Origin: Methylobacterium nodulans ORS 2060 | GTDB lineage: Bacteria; Pseudomonadota; Alphaproteobacteria; Rhizobiales; Beijerinckiaceae | Assembly: GCF_000022085.1 (NCBI RefSeq) | Contig: NC_011894.1 | Location: forward strand, 1,886,501 to 1,950,500 | DNA length: 64,000 nucleotides | Reading direction: 5' to 3' | In this document: piece after piece, positions 1 through 8,929 of the stretch | Layout: each line of letters starts with the position of its first letter | Numbering within the stretch: position 1 is the first letter of the stretch | Made by a program: the position numbers and the translations under genes | The notes under the pieces: model-generated | What the model was told of the DNA's origin: nothing | What the model saw: the letters and a program-made list of their open reading frames with translations, nothing else | The model's database searches: none

Positions 1-321
1 CCGCCTCCGCCTCCACCTCCGCCGAAACCGGCGCCTCAGCTGCACTTGGTCGGCGTCGTGGAGGGGCTCGACCGGCCGCTCGCGCTCCTGCGCCGCGCGC
101 CCGGGGACAGGGCGCTGACCGTGCGGGTCGGTGACCGGGTCGAGGACTGGGAGGTCGCCAGCATCGAGGCGGGCCGCGTCCTGCTGCGGGATGGCTCGCG
201 CGAGCAGGATTATCGGCTCTTCGCCAGGGAGGGAGCAGCCAAGGGCCCCGCTGCCGCGACGCTCGGCGCCGCACCGGCGGGGCTGCCGATGATCACCGGA
301 TCGGGCCGCATCCTGCGCTGA
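1..321 (+). CDS. Type II secretion GspC-like protein, 3' part only
   Basis: The frame is open from the first base of the window, so the N-terminus is missing. What remains is a run of eight prolines followed by about 90 residues resembling the periplasmic HR domain of GspC/PulC-type proteins (LALLRRAPGDRALTVRVGD, then a strand-rich stretch ending in RILR). In type II secretion systems this domain contacts the secretin; here it sits 223 bp upstream of gspD on the same strand, which is the main support. The similarity is short, so a different small secretion-associated protein is possible. The proline run fits a flexible periplasmic linker. Confidence 0.5.
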   Translation, partial: PPPPPPPPKPAPQLHLVGVVEGLDRPLALLRRAPGDRALTVRVGDRVEDWEVASIEAGRVLLRDGSREQDYRLFAREGAAKGPAAATLGAAPAGLPMITGSGRILR

Positions 322-486
322 TCCGGCCCGGCGGATGCGGTCCACCGCGCATCTCCGGCCAGGATTCTGGTCGAGCAATACAGATGCCATTGCCATGATC
401 TTGTCGTGGTTATGGATCTATTTCTAGATGGCGTGACAAATCAGGCACAGACGGTTCGTCACAAGTCCTAATAACGTGAAACCAAT

Positions 487-515
487 TTGACACCCTGGCA
501 GGCCCTGCCTACGGT
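487..515 (+). promoter_or_regulatory. Candidate sigma-70 promoter of gspD
   Basis: TTGACA at 487-492 and TACGGT at 510-515 are separated by 17 bp, 29 bp before the gspD start. The stretch 360-490 is clearly lower in GC than its surroundings, as expected for a promoter region. Only the -35 hexamer is a perfect match; the -10 is weak. Confidence 0.4.
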
Positions 516-544
516 CGGGCCGACGCACTTCGGAATGAGTTCTC

Positions 545-2899
545 ATGCAGGTCGCGCGCATTGGCTCCGGAGCGCTGTTGATTGCGGGGCTTCTGGGCGT
601 GTTCGGTCCGGCGCGGTCGGAGGATCTGTCGCGTGCGACGCTGGCCGGTCCGGAGATGAGCCTGGACCTGAGCGCGCGGCCGACCCGGCCGGCGGGTGCG
701 AAGGCGGGGCGCGAGGGCGGCCTCGTGCCTCGCGACGGCAAGCTTGGGCGCAGCTACCACTTTCCTCCTGAGCCGGTGGAGACGACCGCCGGCCTCCCCA
801 TCGACCTCAACGAGCCGCTGGAGGTGGGCAACGGGCCGGGCGGGGAGGGAAGCTACCGCCTGAATTTCGAACGGGCCGACATCAAGGACGTCCTGCGCAC
901 GGTGCTCACCGAGACGCTCGGCCTCAGCTACAGCCTGGGCGCGGACATCTCGGGCCAGATCACCATCTCGTCGCCGCGCCCCCTGACCCGGGCCGAGATG
1001 CTGGGCGCCATCGAGAGCGTGCTCGCGAGCCAGGGCCTCGCGCTCACCCGCAACGGCGCGGGCTACCTGATCGCCCCGACGGCCCTCGGGGCGGGCTCGG
1101 TGAATTTCGGTGCCGGCGCGCAGGCCGGCTACGGCGTCTCCGTCGTCCCCCTCCGCTACGTCTCGGCCGCCGTGATGTCGCGCCTCGTCTCGGGCTTCGT
1201 GACGGAGGCGGACGGGGTGCGCTTCGACATCTCCCGCAACACCATCGTGCTCAAGGGGCCGGGCCCGAAGCGGCAGGAGGCGGTGAGCGCCATCCTCTCG
1301 CTCGATGCGGATTGGATGCGGGGTCAGTCGGTCAGCCTGTTCGAGCTGCGCCGCGTGCGGCCCGAGGCCGTGGTGGCCGAACTCGCCCAGCTCTTCGACA
1401 CCGGCGAGAACGGCGCCGGCTCCGGCCTCATCCAGTTCAAGCCGGTGTCGCGGATGCGCGCCGTGCTCGTCCTGTCGAAGAACCCGACCCTGATCCGCCG
1501 GGCTGAGACCTTCATCCGCAAGCTCGACACCATGAGCGAGGCCGCGGAGGAGAACGTCTTCGTCTACAAGGCGCGCTACCGCGACGCGCGCGAACTCGCC
1601 CGCGTGGTCAATGGCCTGTTCGGCAACGGCCAGGGTGGCGTCGGGCCGGCGGGCCCGGCCGGGACCGGTTTCGCGCAGAACCGCGCCGGCGCGGGGAGCG
1701 GGGCCGGCGGCGGGCTCGGCGGCCACGGCCTGTCGGGCGGCGGGCTCGGCGGGTCGGGCTTCGGCGGGGGCGGCCTGTCCGCTCCGGGCGGGTCCAGCCT
1801 CGGCGCGCCCGGACAGCAGCCCGGCGGCAACGGCACCGACCTCCTGCGGGCACGCTTCGCCTCGGCCTTCGGGGATGCGGTGCCGGCCGCTCCGGCCGAT
1901 GCGCCGGGCGCGGGCACCAACAGCGCGATGATCGACCTGACGACGCAGCCCGGCGCGCGCGGCCGCGGTGTCGCCATCAGCGCCGATCCGGCCAACAACT
2001 CGGTCATCACCTACGCGGACGGCGACACCTACAAGAAGGTCTACGCCGCTCTGCGGCGCCTCGACGCCACCCCCGCCCAGGTCGCCGTCAACGTCACCAT
2101 CGCCGAGGTGCGGCTGAACGATCAGCTGAAATACGGCGTGCAGTACTTCCTCGACAGCAGCCGCATCGGGCTCGGCAAGAACAAGGGCTCCTTCGGGCTC
2201 GTCAGCGCGGCAGCGACCGGCGCCACGAACGTGCTGAAGCCCGGGGCCGGGTTCAACTTCCTGGTCGGCGGCTATTCGGGGCCGGACGTGGTGATCTCCG
2301 CCCTCGACGGCTTCACGGACGTGAAGGTGCTGTCCTCGCCCTCGCTCGTCGTGCTGGAGAACCAGCCAGCGACGCTGCAGGTGGGCGATTCGGTGCCGAT
2401 CACCACCCGCCAGGCGCAGAGCATCGACTACGCCAACGCGCCGCTCATCAACCAGGTCGAGTTCCGCGATACCGGCATTATCCTCAATGTGATTCCGCGC
2501 ATCGGCCAGAACGATGCGGTCACGATGCAGATCGAGCAGGAGATCTCGGCGGTGGTGGGCGGCTCCGACACCCTGACGCCGACCATCTCCAAGCGCCGGG
2601 TCGCCAGCACGATCTCGGTGGCGAACGGCCAGACGGTGCTGCTCGCGGGCCTGATCAGCGACAAGCACCAGCGGGAGCGCGACGGGATCCCGTTCCTCAA
2701 CCGCCTGCCGCAGATCGGCCAGCTGTTCAGCTCGACGGATAACGGCGCCGAGCGGACGGAACTCGTGGTGTTCATCCGGCCGGTGGTGGTGCGCAACGGC
2801 CGTGACGCGCAGCGCGTCGCAGAGGATTACCGCGGCCAGCTCCTCGATGCGGGTGTGCGCCGCGGCGCCCGCGCCGCGGCGCCGGTCCACAAGCCATGA
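545..2899 (+). CDS. gspD: Type II secretion outer-membrane secretin GspD
   Basis: 784 residues. Forms the outer-membrane ring through which folded periplasmic proteins leave the cell. A signal peptide covers about residues 1-25 (AGLLGVFGPARS). The N0 domain follows at about 100-175 (YRLNFERADIKDVLRTVL), then N1-N3 ring-building repeats, and the C-terminal secretin domain at about 520-765 with the typical VLSSPSLVVLENQPA and VGDSVPITT segments and an ending rich in IRPVVVRN. Between the last two N domains (about 360-425) there is a long glycine-rich insertion of GGG/GLGG units, probably a disordered loop. Start chosen at the ATG giving the signal peptide. The downstream genes gspO, gspF, gspG and gspI-like support the assignment. 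No pilotin or gspE is in view, so the locus must continue upstream or elsewhere. Confidence 0.93.
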   Translation: MQVARIGSGALLIAGLLGVFGPARSEDLSRATLAGPEMSLDLSARPTRPAGAKAGREGGLVPRDGKLGRSYHFPPEPVETTAGLPIDLNEPLEVGNGPGGEGSYRLNFERADIKDVLRTVLTETLGLSYSLGADISGQITISSPRPLTRAEMLGAIESVLASQGLALTRNGAGYLIAPTALGAGSVNFGAGAQAGYGVSVVPLRYVSAAVMSRLVSGFVTEADGVRFDISRNTIVLKGPGPKRQEAVSAILSLDADWMRGQSVSLFELRRVRPEAVVAELAQLFDTGENGAGSGLIQFKPVSRMRAVLVLSKNPTLIRRAETFIRKLDTMSEAAEENVFVYKARYRDARELARVVNGLFGNGQGGVGPAGPAGTGFAQNRAGAGSGAGGGLGGHGLSGGGLGGSGFGGGGLSAPGGSSLGAPGQQPGGNGTDLLRARFASAFGDAVPAAPADAPGAGTNSAMIDLTTQPGARGRGVAISADPANNSVITYADGDTYKKVYAALRRLDATPAQVAVNVTIAEVRLNDQLKYGVQYFLDSSRIGLGKNKGSFGLVSAAATGATNVLKPGAGFNFLVGGYSGPDVVISALDGFTDVKVLSSPSLVVLENQPATLQVGDSVPITTRQAQSIDYANAPLINQVEFRDTGIILNVIPRIGQNDAVTMQIEQEISAVVGGSDTLTPTISKRRVASTISVANGQTVLLAGLISDKHQRERDGIPFLNRLPQIGQLFSSTDNGAERTELVVFIRPVVVRNGRDAQRVAEDYRGQLLDAGVRRGARAAAPVHKP

Positions 2900-3109
2900 T
2901 GGCGCGGCGCGGCCGCAGACGGGATCGGGAGATCGCGCGGCGCCCATCCCTGCCCCTGAAAACGGTCGTGGGGGCTTCCTCGGACGTCGTCGGGCGGCCC
3001 GGTCAACGCCGGCCTCATGGCGAACGGTTTCGATGTCGAGGCGGGCCATCTGCCGCAACCCTCGCGCAGGCCGCGCTCCGGGAGACCGTCTTGAGATCCC
3101 CGTGAGCCG

Positions 3110-3688
3110 ATGACGCCATCCCCCTCCGCCATCGCCGTCGGGCCCGCCGAGAGGGTGGGCCGTTGGGTCCTGCCCCTGGTGGCCGCCGCGCTCGCGCCCG
3201 CGCTCTGGCTCGGCTCGGAGGCTCCGCTCTCCCTGATGCTCGGCCTCGCCCTCGCGGTCGCCGTCGCGCAGATCGTCTGGCAGGACATCGCGACCCTGAC
3301 GATCGCCGACGGGACGGTGGTCGCGGTCGGACTCGTCGGCATCGTCGCGCGCGTGACCGCGCAGGAGCCTGCCGCGGCGGCGCTGCCGCTCGCGGTCGAC
3401 GCTCTCGTGTGCGGGGGCAGCTTCTGGCTGATCCGGGAGGTCCATTATCGGCGCCGCGGCCATGATGGCATCGGCATGGGGGATGTGAAGCTCGCCGCTG
3501 CCGGCGGCCTCGTCGCGGGCCTCGACGGCTTCGCCTGGGCCGTCCTGCTCGCGAGCCTCGCCGGGCTCGCCCTCGTCGGGGCGAGCCGCCTGCGCCCGCG
3601 CCCCCTCGGGACGGCCGATCGCCTGCCCTTCGGCGCCTTCTTGGGTCCGGCGCTGCTGGCGGTCTTCGCCTGGGGGCCTCCGCCGTGA
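3110..3688 (+). CDS. Prepilin peptidase, A24 family, without methylase domain
   Basis: 192 residues, nearly all hydrophobic. This inner-membrane aspartyl protease would cleave the leader peptides of pseudopilins GspG and GspI encoded just downstream. The two catalytic aspartates of the A24 family are visible: D59 in WQDIATLTI and D125 in the GMGDVKLA motif. The N-terminal methyltransferase domain with its cysteine zinc site, present in full-length PilD/GspO, is absent, as in the short CpaA-like forms. Its 3' end overlaps gspF by 4 bp (GTGA), so the two are translationally coupled. The 210 bp between gspD and this gene holds no convincing gene. Shine-Dalgarno is poor; a GTG a few codons upstream could also be used. 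Confidence 0.85.
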   Translation: MTPSPSAIAVGPAERVGRWVLPLVAAALAPALWLGSEAPLSLMLGLALAVAVAQIVWQDIATLTIADGTVVAVGLVGIVARVTAQEPAAAALPLAVDALVCGGSFWLIREVHYRRRGHDGIGMGDVKLAAAGGLVAGLDGFAWAVLLASLAGLALVGASRLRPRPLGTADRLPFGAFLGPALLAVFAWGPPP

Positions 3689-4902
3689 GCACGACCTTCG
3701 AGTACCGCGCCCTCGACGCGGCGGGCCGGATGCTGACCGGCACGATCGAGGCGGAGAGCCGCGCCGCCGTGATGGCGCAGCTCGATCAGGCGGGCTTCAC
3801 TCCGCTTGCCGCCGAGGCGCGGGGGCCGGCGGGCGAGGCGCGCCGCTGGCGCGACCTCCTCACGCCGGAGCCGCGGCCGAACGACATCACCGCGATGACG
3901 CTCGACCTCGCGATGCTGCTGCGGGGCGGCGTCGCGCTGACCGACGCCCTGATGATCCTGGCGCAGCTCGACACCCGGCGCTGGCTGGTGCGGGTGCTGC
4001 GCGACCTCCACCTCTCGCTGAGCCAGGGCCGGAGCCTGTCCCAGGCGGTGGCCCGCCATCCCCGCCTGTTCCCGCCGATCTACCGCAAGATGGTGGAGGT
4101 GGCCGAGGCGGCCGGGCGGCTCGAACAGGCGCTCACCAGCCTTGCGGCGGAGCGGCAGCGCAGCGAGCGGCTGCGCCGCCGCTTCGTCTCGGCCATCGCC
4201 TATCCGCTCTTCCTGGTCGCCGCCGCCCTCGCGGTGCTGGCCTTCGTGCTGATCTACCTGATCCCGAAATTCGAGGTCGCCCTGCAGGGATTCCGCGACC
4301 GCATCGATCCGTCCGCGCTCTTCGTCTTCAACCTGTCGGCCGTGGTGAACGGCCATCTCGACCTGATCGTGCTCGGGCTCGCCGGCCTCCTCGGCGGCGG
4401 GATGGTGCTCGCGCGCATCGGCCGCGAGCGCGGCTTGTGGATCGGCCTGCTCGCTCGGCTGCCGGTCACCGGCACGCTGCTCGCGCACGAACTCACCGTG
4501 ACCTTCTGCCGGACGCTGGCGATCCTGGTCGGCGGTGGCGTCGACATCTCGACGGCGCTGCGGCTGATCCGCGGCGTCGTGCGCCTCCCGGGTGCCGGCG
4601 CGGAGATCGACCGGGTCATCGCCGATGTGCGCCAGGGCCAGCGCCTCTCGGAGGCCCTGGGCCAGCGCCGGCTCTTTCCCCGCCACGTGGTCCAGATGCT
4701 CCGGGTCGGCGAGGAGGCGGGCGAGCTGCCCGACAGCGCCGGGCGGGTCGCGGAATTCTACGAGACCAAGCTCGACGCGGCGCTCGGCCGCCTGATCGCC
4801 ATCGTCGGTCCGGCCGTGATGGTGCTGGTGAGCCTCCTCATCGCCTGGCTGATCATCTCCGTCATGACGGCGCTGATGAGCATCAACGACCTGCTCACCT
4901 GA
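3685..4902 (+). CDS. gspF: Type II secretion inner-membrane platform protein GspF
   Basis: 405 residues. Polytopic platform protein that links the secretion ATPase to the pseudopilus. Starts MSTTFEYRALDAAGRMLTGTIEAESRA, the usual GspF/PilC opening, then two T2SSF domains at about 70-190 and 270-395, each with the leucine-rich helix bundle and a GGGV...A motif (LLRGGVALTDALMIL and LVGGGVDISTALRLI). Three membrane segments are at about 170-195, 220-240 and 370-400. GTG start overlaps the stop of the prepilin peptidase by 4 bp. Length is normal for the family. Confidence 0.93.
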   Translation: MSTTFEYRALDAAGRMLTGTIEAESRAAVMAQLDQAGFTPLAAEARGPAGEARRWRDLLTPEPRPNDITAMTLDLAMLLRGGVALTDALMILAQLDTRRWLVRVLRDLHLSLSQGRSLSQAVARHPRLFPPIYRKMVEVAEAAGRLEQALTSLAAERQRSERLRRRFVSAIAYPLFLVAAALAVLAFVLIYLIPKFEVALQGFRDRIDPSALFVFNLSAVVNGHLDLIVLGLAGLLGGGMVLARIGRERGLWIGLLARLPVTGTLLAHELTVTFCRTLAILVGGGVDISTALRLIRGVVRLPGAGAEIDRVIADVRQGQRLSEALGQRRLFPRHVVQMLRVGEEAGELPDSAGRVAEFYETKLDAALGRLIAIVGPAVMVLVSLLIAWLIISVMTALMSINDLLT

Positions 4903-4972
4903 TCTCATCCGCGATGAGGCCGACCCGCATCCACATCCCGCCGTCTTCGTCCTGCAAGGGAGGTCCGCAGCC

Positions 4973-5437
4973 ATGATGATCCTCGGGTTCCGGCGCATGA
5001 TCGTCGATCGCTCCCGCTCCGCCCCGGCCCCGGCCCGCGATGCGCGCGGGGGCTTCACGCTCGTCGAGCTGCTCGTCGTGCTGGTGATCCTCGGCCTGGT
5101 CATGGGGCTCGCCGGCCCCCGGGTGCTCGGCTACCTGTCGAGCTCGCGCGAGCGCACGGCGAAGCTCCAGATCGAGTCCTTCGCCTCGGCGCTCGATCTG
5201 TTCTTCCTCGACAACGGGCGCTATCCCTCCACCAGCGAGGGGCTGCAGGCCCTGGTGCAGCGCCCGGCCGCCGCCGACAGCTGGGGCGGTCCCTACCTGA
5301 AGCAGGGGACCGTGCCGGCCGATCCCTGGGGACACCCCTACGAGTACCGGGCGCCGGGCAAGAGCGGTCCCTACGCGATCATCTCTCTGGGGCCGGACGG
5401 GCAGCGCGGCAGTGGCGGCGCGATCGGGCGCGAGTGA
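4973..5437 (+). CDS. gspG: Major pseudopilin GspG
   Basis: 154 residues. Main subunit of the periplasmic pseudopilus. Type IV prepilin motif RGGFTLVELLVVLVILGLV follows a 26-residue leader; cleavage would fall after the glycine, leaving N-terminal Phe with Glu5 (FTLVE). The globular part carries the GspG signature residues: NGRYPSTSEGL, PYLKQG, DPWGHPYEYR and the C-terminal ISLGPDGQ...GG. Shine-Dalgarno GGGAGG lies 9 bp before the ATG. The leader is longer than the usual 6-10 residues, and the second in-frame ATG or the one at codon 9 could also start the protein. Substrate for the peptidase encoded upstream. Confidence 0.93.
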   Translation: MMILGFRRMIVDRSRSAPAPARDARGGFTLVELLVVLVILGLVMGLAGPRVLGYLSSSRERTAKLQIESFASALDLFFLDNGRYPSTSEGLQALVQRPAAADSWGGPYLKQGTVPADPWGHPYEYRAPGKSGPYAIISLGPDGQRGSGGAIGRE

Positions 5438-5984
5438 GACGGTTTCCGGACGATCCGTTCGGAAACCGTCTCACCAAGCCCGCGCGGCGCGGAGCTCTGC
5501 TCCGCGCCCCCTTGAGCGAAGCCGAAATCCGCATGGCGAAGCAATCAATCGGATTTCGGAAGAGCGCGGCCCGCGCAGCCGCGACGGCTTCACGCTGGTC
5601 GAGGCGCTCGCCGCCTTCGCCATCGTGGCGATGCTCGGCCTCGCGATTCAGCGCGGGCTGGTGCAGTCGCGCCTGGGCTGGCTGTGGATCGACGATCGGA
5701 TCGCGGCCGAGCGCGTCGCCCGCTCGCTGCTCGCCCAGCCGGTCAGCCTCACGCAGGCCCGCGAGGGCGGCTGGACCGGGACGGCGGACGGCCGCCGCTT
5801 CGCGGTGCGCCTGTCCCCCGTGAACCTGCCGCTGCCGGAGCCCGAACCCGCCGCCCGGCCCGGCGCGCAGGCTCCCGCGCCGGCGCCGCCGATCCGCTGG
5901 GTTCCGCTCCGCCTGCGCATCGAGGTCGCCACCGCCCGCGGCAGCCTCTCCCTCGAGACGATCCGGCTCTGCCCGTTCGAGTGA
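5412..5984 (+). CDS. Minor pseudopilin, GspI-like, with repeat-derived leader
   Basis: 190 residues from a GTG that overlaps the end of gspG by 26 bp. The prepilin motif DGFTLVEALAAFAIVAMLG is preceded by an unusually long leader of about 58 residues. The rest (RLGWLWIDDRIAAERVARSLL and a short beta-rich C-terminal half ending LCPFE) looks like a GspI-class minor pseudopilin. There is no other ATG, GTG or TTG in frame between 5412 and the motif, so this start is forced. Most of the leader is encoded by three adjacent inverted repeats (5436-5559) of a kind also found between genes elsewhere in the window, so the repeat appears to have entered the translated leader, which prepilin peptidase would remove. 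Confidence 0.75.
   Translation: MAARSGASETVSGRSVRKPSHQARAARSSAPRPLERSRNPHGEAINRISEERGPRSRDGFTLVEALAAFAIVAMLGLAIQRGLVQSRLGWLWIDDRIAAERVARSLLAQPVSLTQAREGGWTGTADGRRFAVRLSPVNLPLPEPEPAARPGAQAPAPAPPIRWVPLRLRIEVATARGSLSLETIRLCPFE
5436..5559. repeat. Mosaic of three inverted repeats inside the pseudopilin leader
   Basis: Three perfect stems follow one another: GAGACGGTTTCCG (5436-5448) with its complement at 5460-5472; GGCGCGGAG (5486-5494) with 5500-5508; CCGAAATCCG (5522-5531) with 5550-5559. The last part (GCGAAGCCGARATCCGCATG) recurs at about 43485, between ilvD and opgD, so it is an interspersed repeat. Confidence 0.8.
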
Positions 5985-6022
5985 TCCGGTTTCCGGCCGG
6001 ATGGTCCGGCAATCCGGATCAC
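5981..6022. terminator. Hairpin between convergent gspI-like and cysA
   Basis: GTGATCCGG at 5981-5989 pairs with CCGGATCAC at 6014-6022, overlapping the stop codon of the pseudopilin gene; a GC-rich stem follows at 6023-6048. No T-run, so a bidirectional terminator is only inferred from position. Confidence 0.4.
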
Positions 6023-6047
6023 GGCGGCCGGCGCGCGCCGCCGGCCG

Positions 6048-7178
6048 TCAGCCGCGCGGGAACACCCGGGCCTCGCTCGCCAGAAGCGCCACCCGGTCGC
6101 CCTTCCGGTAGACCTCCGTCACCGTCACCTCGACCGCGCTGTCCGCGCCGTCGAGCTGGATCTCGGCCACGGTGCCGCGGGCGGTGCGGCGCCACTCGCG
6201 CACCGTGCCGTAGAGGGCGGCCGGATCCTGGCGGACCGAGAGGTGCCAGGGCCGCAGGCAGAGATCGACCGGCCCTTCCGGCCAGCCGGGCTCGGCACGG
6301 AGCGTCGGGCGCCCGTCCACGACGACGCGCCCGCCCATCACCTCGGCCGCGAGCCGCGCCGTCTCGCCCACGAAGGACATCACGAAGCGCGAGGCCGGAT
6401 CGTCCTGCACCTCGTGCGGCGCGCCGACCTGCTCGATGCGGCCCCGGTTGAGGATCGCGATGCGGTCGGCGAGTTCGAGCGCCTCGTCCTGGTCGTGCGT
6501 GACGAAGATCGTGGTCTGGCCGGTCTCCCGGTGGATCTCGCGCAGCCAGCGGCGCAGGTCCTTGCGCACCTGCGCGTCGAGGGCGCCGAAGGGCTCGTCG
6601 AGGAGGAGCACCGAGGGCTCGACCGCGAGCGCCCGGGCAAGCGCGACGCGCTGGCGCTGCCCGCCCGAGAGCTGGCCCGGATAGCGCGAGGCGAGGGTGG
6701 GCAGCTGCACGAGATCGAGGAGATGGCCGACCCGCCGCCGGATCTCCGCCTCGGGCGGGCGGCGGCGGCGCTCGCGCGAGCGCAGGCCGTAGGCGATGTT
6801 CTCGAACACCGTGAGGTGCCGGAACAGGGCATAGTGCTGGAACACGAAGCCGACGCCGCGGCGCTGCACCGGCACGTCCGTCGTATCCTGGGCGCCGAAG
6901 AACACGCGGCCGGCATCCGGGATCTCGAGGCCCGCGATCACCCGCAGGAGCGTGGTCTTGCCGGAGCCCGAGGGGCCGAGCAGCGCCAGGAGCTCGCCCG
7001 GCGCGATCACGAGGCTCACGCCCTCCAGGGCAGCCGGACCGCCGCCGCTGAAGTTCTTCACGATGCCCTCGACGCGCACCTCGGTGCCCGCGCTGCTGAG
7101 CGTGCGTGCGGCGGCGCTCTCCTCACTGCGCGCGCGGGCGCGCGGGGCGGTCAGCGCGTCGGCATAGCCCGCCACCAT
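6048..7178 (-). CDS. cysA: Sulfate/thiosulfate ABC transporter ATPase CysA
   Basis: 376 residues. Cytoplasmic ATPase that energises sulfate import through CysT/CysW. Walker A ([11 protein letters not shown]), Q-loop, signature [15 protein letters not shown], Walker B ([12 protein letters not shown]) and the switch histidine ([16 protein letters not shown]) are all present, followed by the C-terminal TOBE-like regulatory domain of the CysA/PotA class. The ATG at 7178 is one base after the cysW stop (TGAGATG); the open frame runs further upstream but overlaps cysW. About 20 residues before the ATPase core ([20 protein letters not shown]) are low-complexity and unusual. Last gene of the cys operon. 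Confidence 0.93.
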   Translation of the reverse strand: MVAGYADALTAPRARARSEESAAARTLSSAGTEVRVEGIVKNFSGGGPAALEGVSLVIAPGELLALLGPSGSGKTTLLRVIAGLEIPDAGRVFFGAQDTTDVPVQRRGVGFVFQHYALFRHLTVFENIAYGLRSRERRRRPPEAEIRRRVGHLLDLVQLPTLASRYPGQLSGGQRQRVALARALAVEPSVLLLDEPFGALDAQVRKDLRRWLREIHRETGQTTIFVTHDQDEALELADRIAILNRGRIEQVGAPHEVQDDPASRFVMSFVGETARLAAEVMGGRVVVDGRPTLRAEPGWPEGPVDLCLRPWHLSVRQDPAALYGTVREWRRTARGTVAEIQLDGADSAVEVTVTEVYRKGDRVALLASEARVFPRG

Positions 7179-7179
7179 C

Positions 7180-8058
7180 TCAGTGCGCTCCCCGGCCGCC
7201 GAGGGCGTCGGCATGGCGCCATTCGAGGAAGGTCTTCCCCGCGAGGGTGACGAGGGCCAGGAGAGCCAGGAGAGAGGCGATCCCGAAAGCCGCGACGTAG
7301 TTGTATTCATTGTACAGAATCTCGACGTGAAGCGGCATGGTGTTGGTAAGACCCCTGATCCGTCCCGACACCACCGAGACGGCGCCGAACTCACCCATCG
7401 CCCGGGCGTTACAGAGAAGCACGCCGTAGAGCAGCGCCCAGCGGATGTTGGGCAGCGTCACCGTGCGGAAGACCCGCCACGGACTCGCACCGAGAGTCAA
7501 CGCGGCTTCCTCGTCCGTGGTGCCCTGGTCCTGCATCAGGGGGATCAACTCGCGCGCGACGAACGGGAAGGTGACGAACACCGTCGCCATCACGATGCCG
7601 GGCACCGCGAAGATGATCTCGACGCCGTGGCGCTGCAGGAACGGCCCGAACAGGCCCTGGGACCCGAAGATCAGGACGTAGATCAGCCCCGCGACCACCG
7701 GCGAGACGGAGAAGGGCAGGTCGATCAGGGTGATGAGGAGGTTGCGGCCGCGGAACTCGAACTTCGCGATCGCCCAGGAGGCCGCGATGCCGAACACCAC
7801 GTTGAGCGGCACGGCGATGAAGGCGACGAGGAGCGTGAGCCGGATCGCCGCCTGCGCGTCCGGCTCCGCGAAGGTGGCGAAGTAGGTCCCGAGCCCACGG
7901 CTCAGCGCTTCCGTGAAGACCACGACCAGCGGCAGCAGCAGGAACAGGGCGAGGAACGTCACCGCCACTCCGGTGAGGGCGATGCGCACGCCCCGGGGCT
8001 CGGTGAGCGGCGAGGGCCGGGAGGAGGTTGCGGTCTCAGACATGGCCGAGTCAGACAT
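7180..8058 (-). CDS. cysW: Sulfate ABC transporter permease CysW
   Basis: 292 residues with six predicted membrane segments. One of the two inner-membrane permeases of the sulfate importer. The permease EAA loop that docks on CysA is visible as [23 protein letters not shown], preceded by the CysW hallmark [15 protein letters not shown]. The C-terminus has the [13 protein letters not shown] tail. Overlaps the end of cysT by 8 bp; alternative starts a few codons downstream exist (MSETATSS). Confidence 0.92.
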   Translation of the reverse strand: MSDSAMSETATSSRPSPLTEPRGVRIALTGVAVTFLALFLLLPLVVVFTEALSRGLGTYFATFAEPDAQAAIRLTLLVAFIAVPLNVVFGIAASWAIAKFEFRGRNLLITLIDLPFSVSPVVAGLIYVLIFGSQGLFGPFLQRHGVEIIFAVPGIVMATVFVTFPFVARELIPLMQDQGTTDEEAALTLGASPWRVFRTVTLPNIRWALLYGVLLCNARAMGEFGAVSVVSGRIRGLTNTMPLHVEILYNEYNYVAAFGIASLLALLALVTLAGKTFLEWRHADALGGRGAH

Positions 8059-8929
8059 GGCCGAACCTGCGGCGGCTGTAATCCTGGATCAGGTTGATGG
8101 AGAGCAGCGCCCCGAAGGACATCAGCAGCATCACGGCGGCGATCGCGGTCGCGCCCGTATAGTTGAACTCTTCGAGCTTGATCACGATCAGGAGCGGCGC
8201 GATCTCGGAGACGTAGGGCAGGTTGCCGGCCACGAAGATCACCGAACCGTACTCGCCGACCGCCCGCGCGAAGGCGAGAGCGAAGCCGGTGAGCACCGCC
8301 GGGATCAGCGGCGGCAGGATCACCGTGACGACGGCCCGGAAGCGCGAGGCGCCCAGGATCGCGGCCGCCTCCTCGCTCGACTTGTCGATCTCGGCGACGA
8401 GCGGCTGCACCGTGCGCACGCTGAAGGGCAGGCCGACGAAGACCAGCGCCACCAGGATGCCGAGCGGCGTGTAGGCGACCTTGAGGCCGAGGGCCTCGAG
8501 CGGCGCGCCAAGCCAGCCGTTGCTCGAATAGAGCGTGGCGAGGCAGATGCCGGCCACCGCAGTCGGCAGCGCGAAGGGCAGGTCGACGAGGGCATCGATC
8601 ACCTGGCGGCCGGGAAACCGGTAGCGGGTCAGCACCCAGGCGATCAGCAGGCCGAAGACGGCATCGATCGCCGCCGCGGCGAGCGAGATCCCGAAGGAGG
8701 TGCGCAGGGCCGCGAGGTTGCGTGCGTCGGCGAGGAGTTCCCAGAGGCCCACCGGGCCGATCGCCGAGGCGCGCAGCAGCAGCACCGCGAGCGGGATCAG
8801 CACCATGAGGCTCAGGTAGACGATCGCGAAGCCGAAGGTCAGCCGGAAGCCCGGCAGCGCGCTCGGCCGCCGGAACCGCCGCCGCGCCGCGACCCCGCCC
8901 GGAAGCGGAAGGGCCGGGGCCGTGGTCAC
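8051..8929 (-). CDS. cysT: Sulfate ABC transporter permease CysT
   Basis: 292 residues, six membrane segments; partner permease of CysW. Characteristic CysT/CysU stretches: [34 protein letters not shown] and the EAA loop [23 protein letters not shown]. The family-typical [18 protein letters not shown] is intact. GTG start overlaps the stop of the upstream cysN-sbp frame by 4 bp (GTGA), pointing to translational coupling between the binding protein and its permease. Confidence 0.93.
   Translation of the reverse strand: MTTAPALPLPGGVAARRRFRRPSALPGFRLTFGFAIVYLSLMVLIPLAVLLLRASAIGPVGLWELLADARNLAALRTSFGISLAAAAIDAVFGLLIAWVLTRYRFPGRQVIDALVDLPFALPTAVAGICLATLYSSNGWLGAPLEALGLKVAYTPLGILVALVFVGLPFSVRTVQPLVAEIDKSSEEAAAILGASRFRAVVTVILPPLIPAVLTGFALAFARAVGEYGSVIFVAGNLPYVSEIAPLLIVIKLEEFNYTGATAIAAVMLLMSFGALLSINLIQDYSRRRFGHV

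Noticed and set aside
2896..3105. A 69-codon plus-strand frame between gspD and the prepilin peptidase
   Set aside because: Very Arg-rich, no ribosome site and no recognisable fold; it fits a chance frame in a spacer.
509..3463. A minus-strand open frame of 984 codons across gspD and the peptidase gene
   Set aside because: Its protein is an Arg/Ala/Asp/Glu-rich composition typical of antisense frames in GC-rich DNA, with no domains; the plus-strand genes explain the region fully. The same applies to long antisense frames under cysN (8974-11358), ilvD (41317-43533) and cysI (15839-17674).
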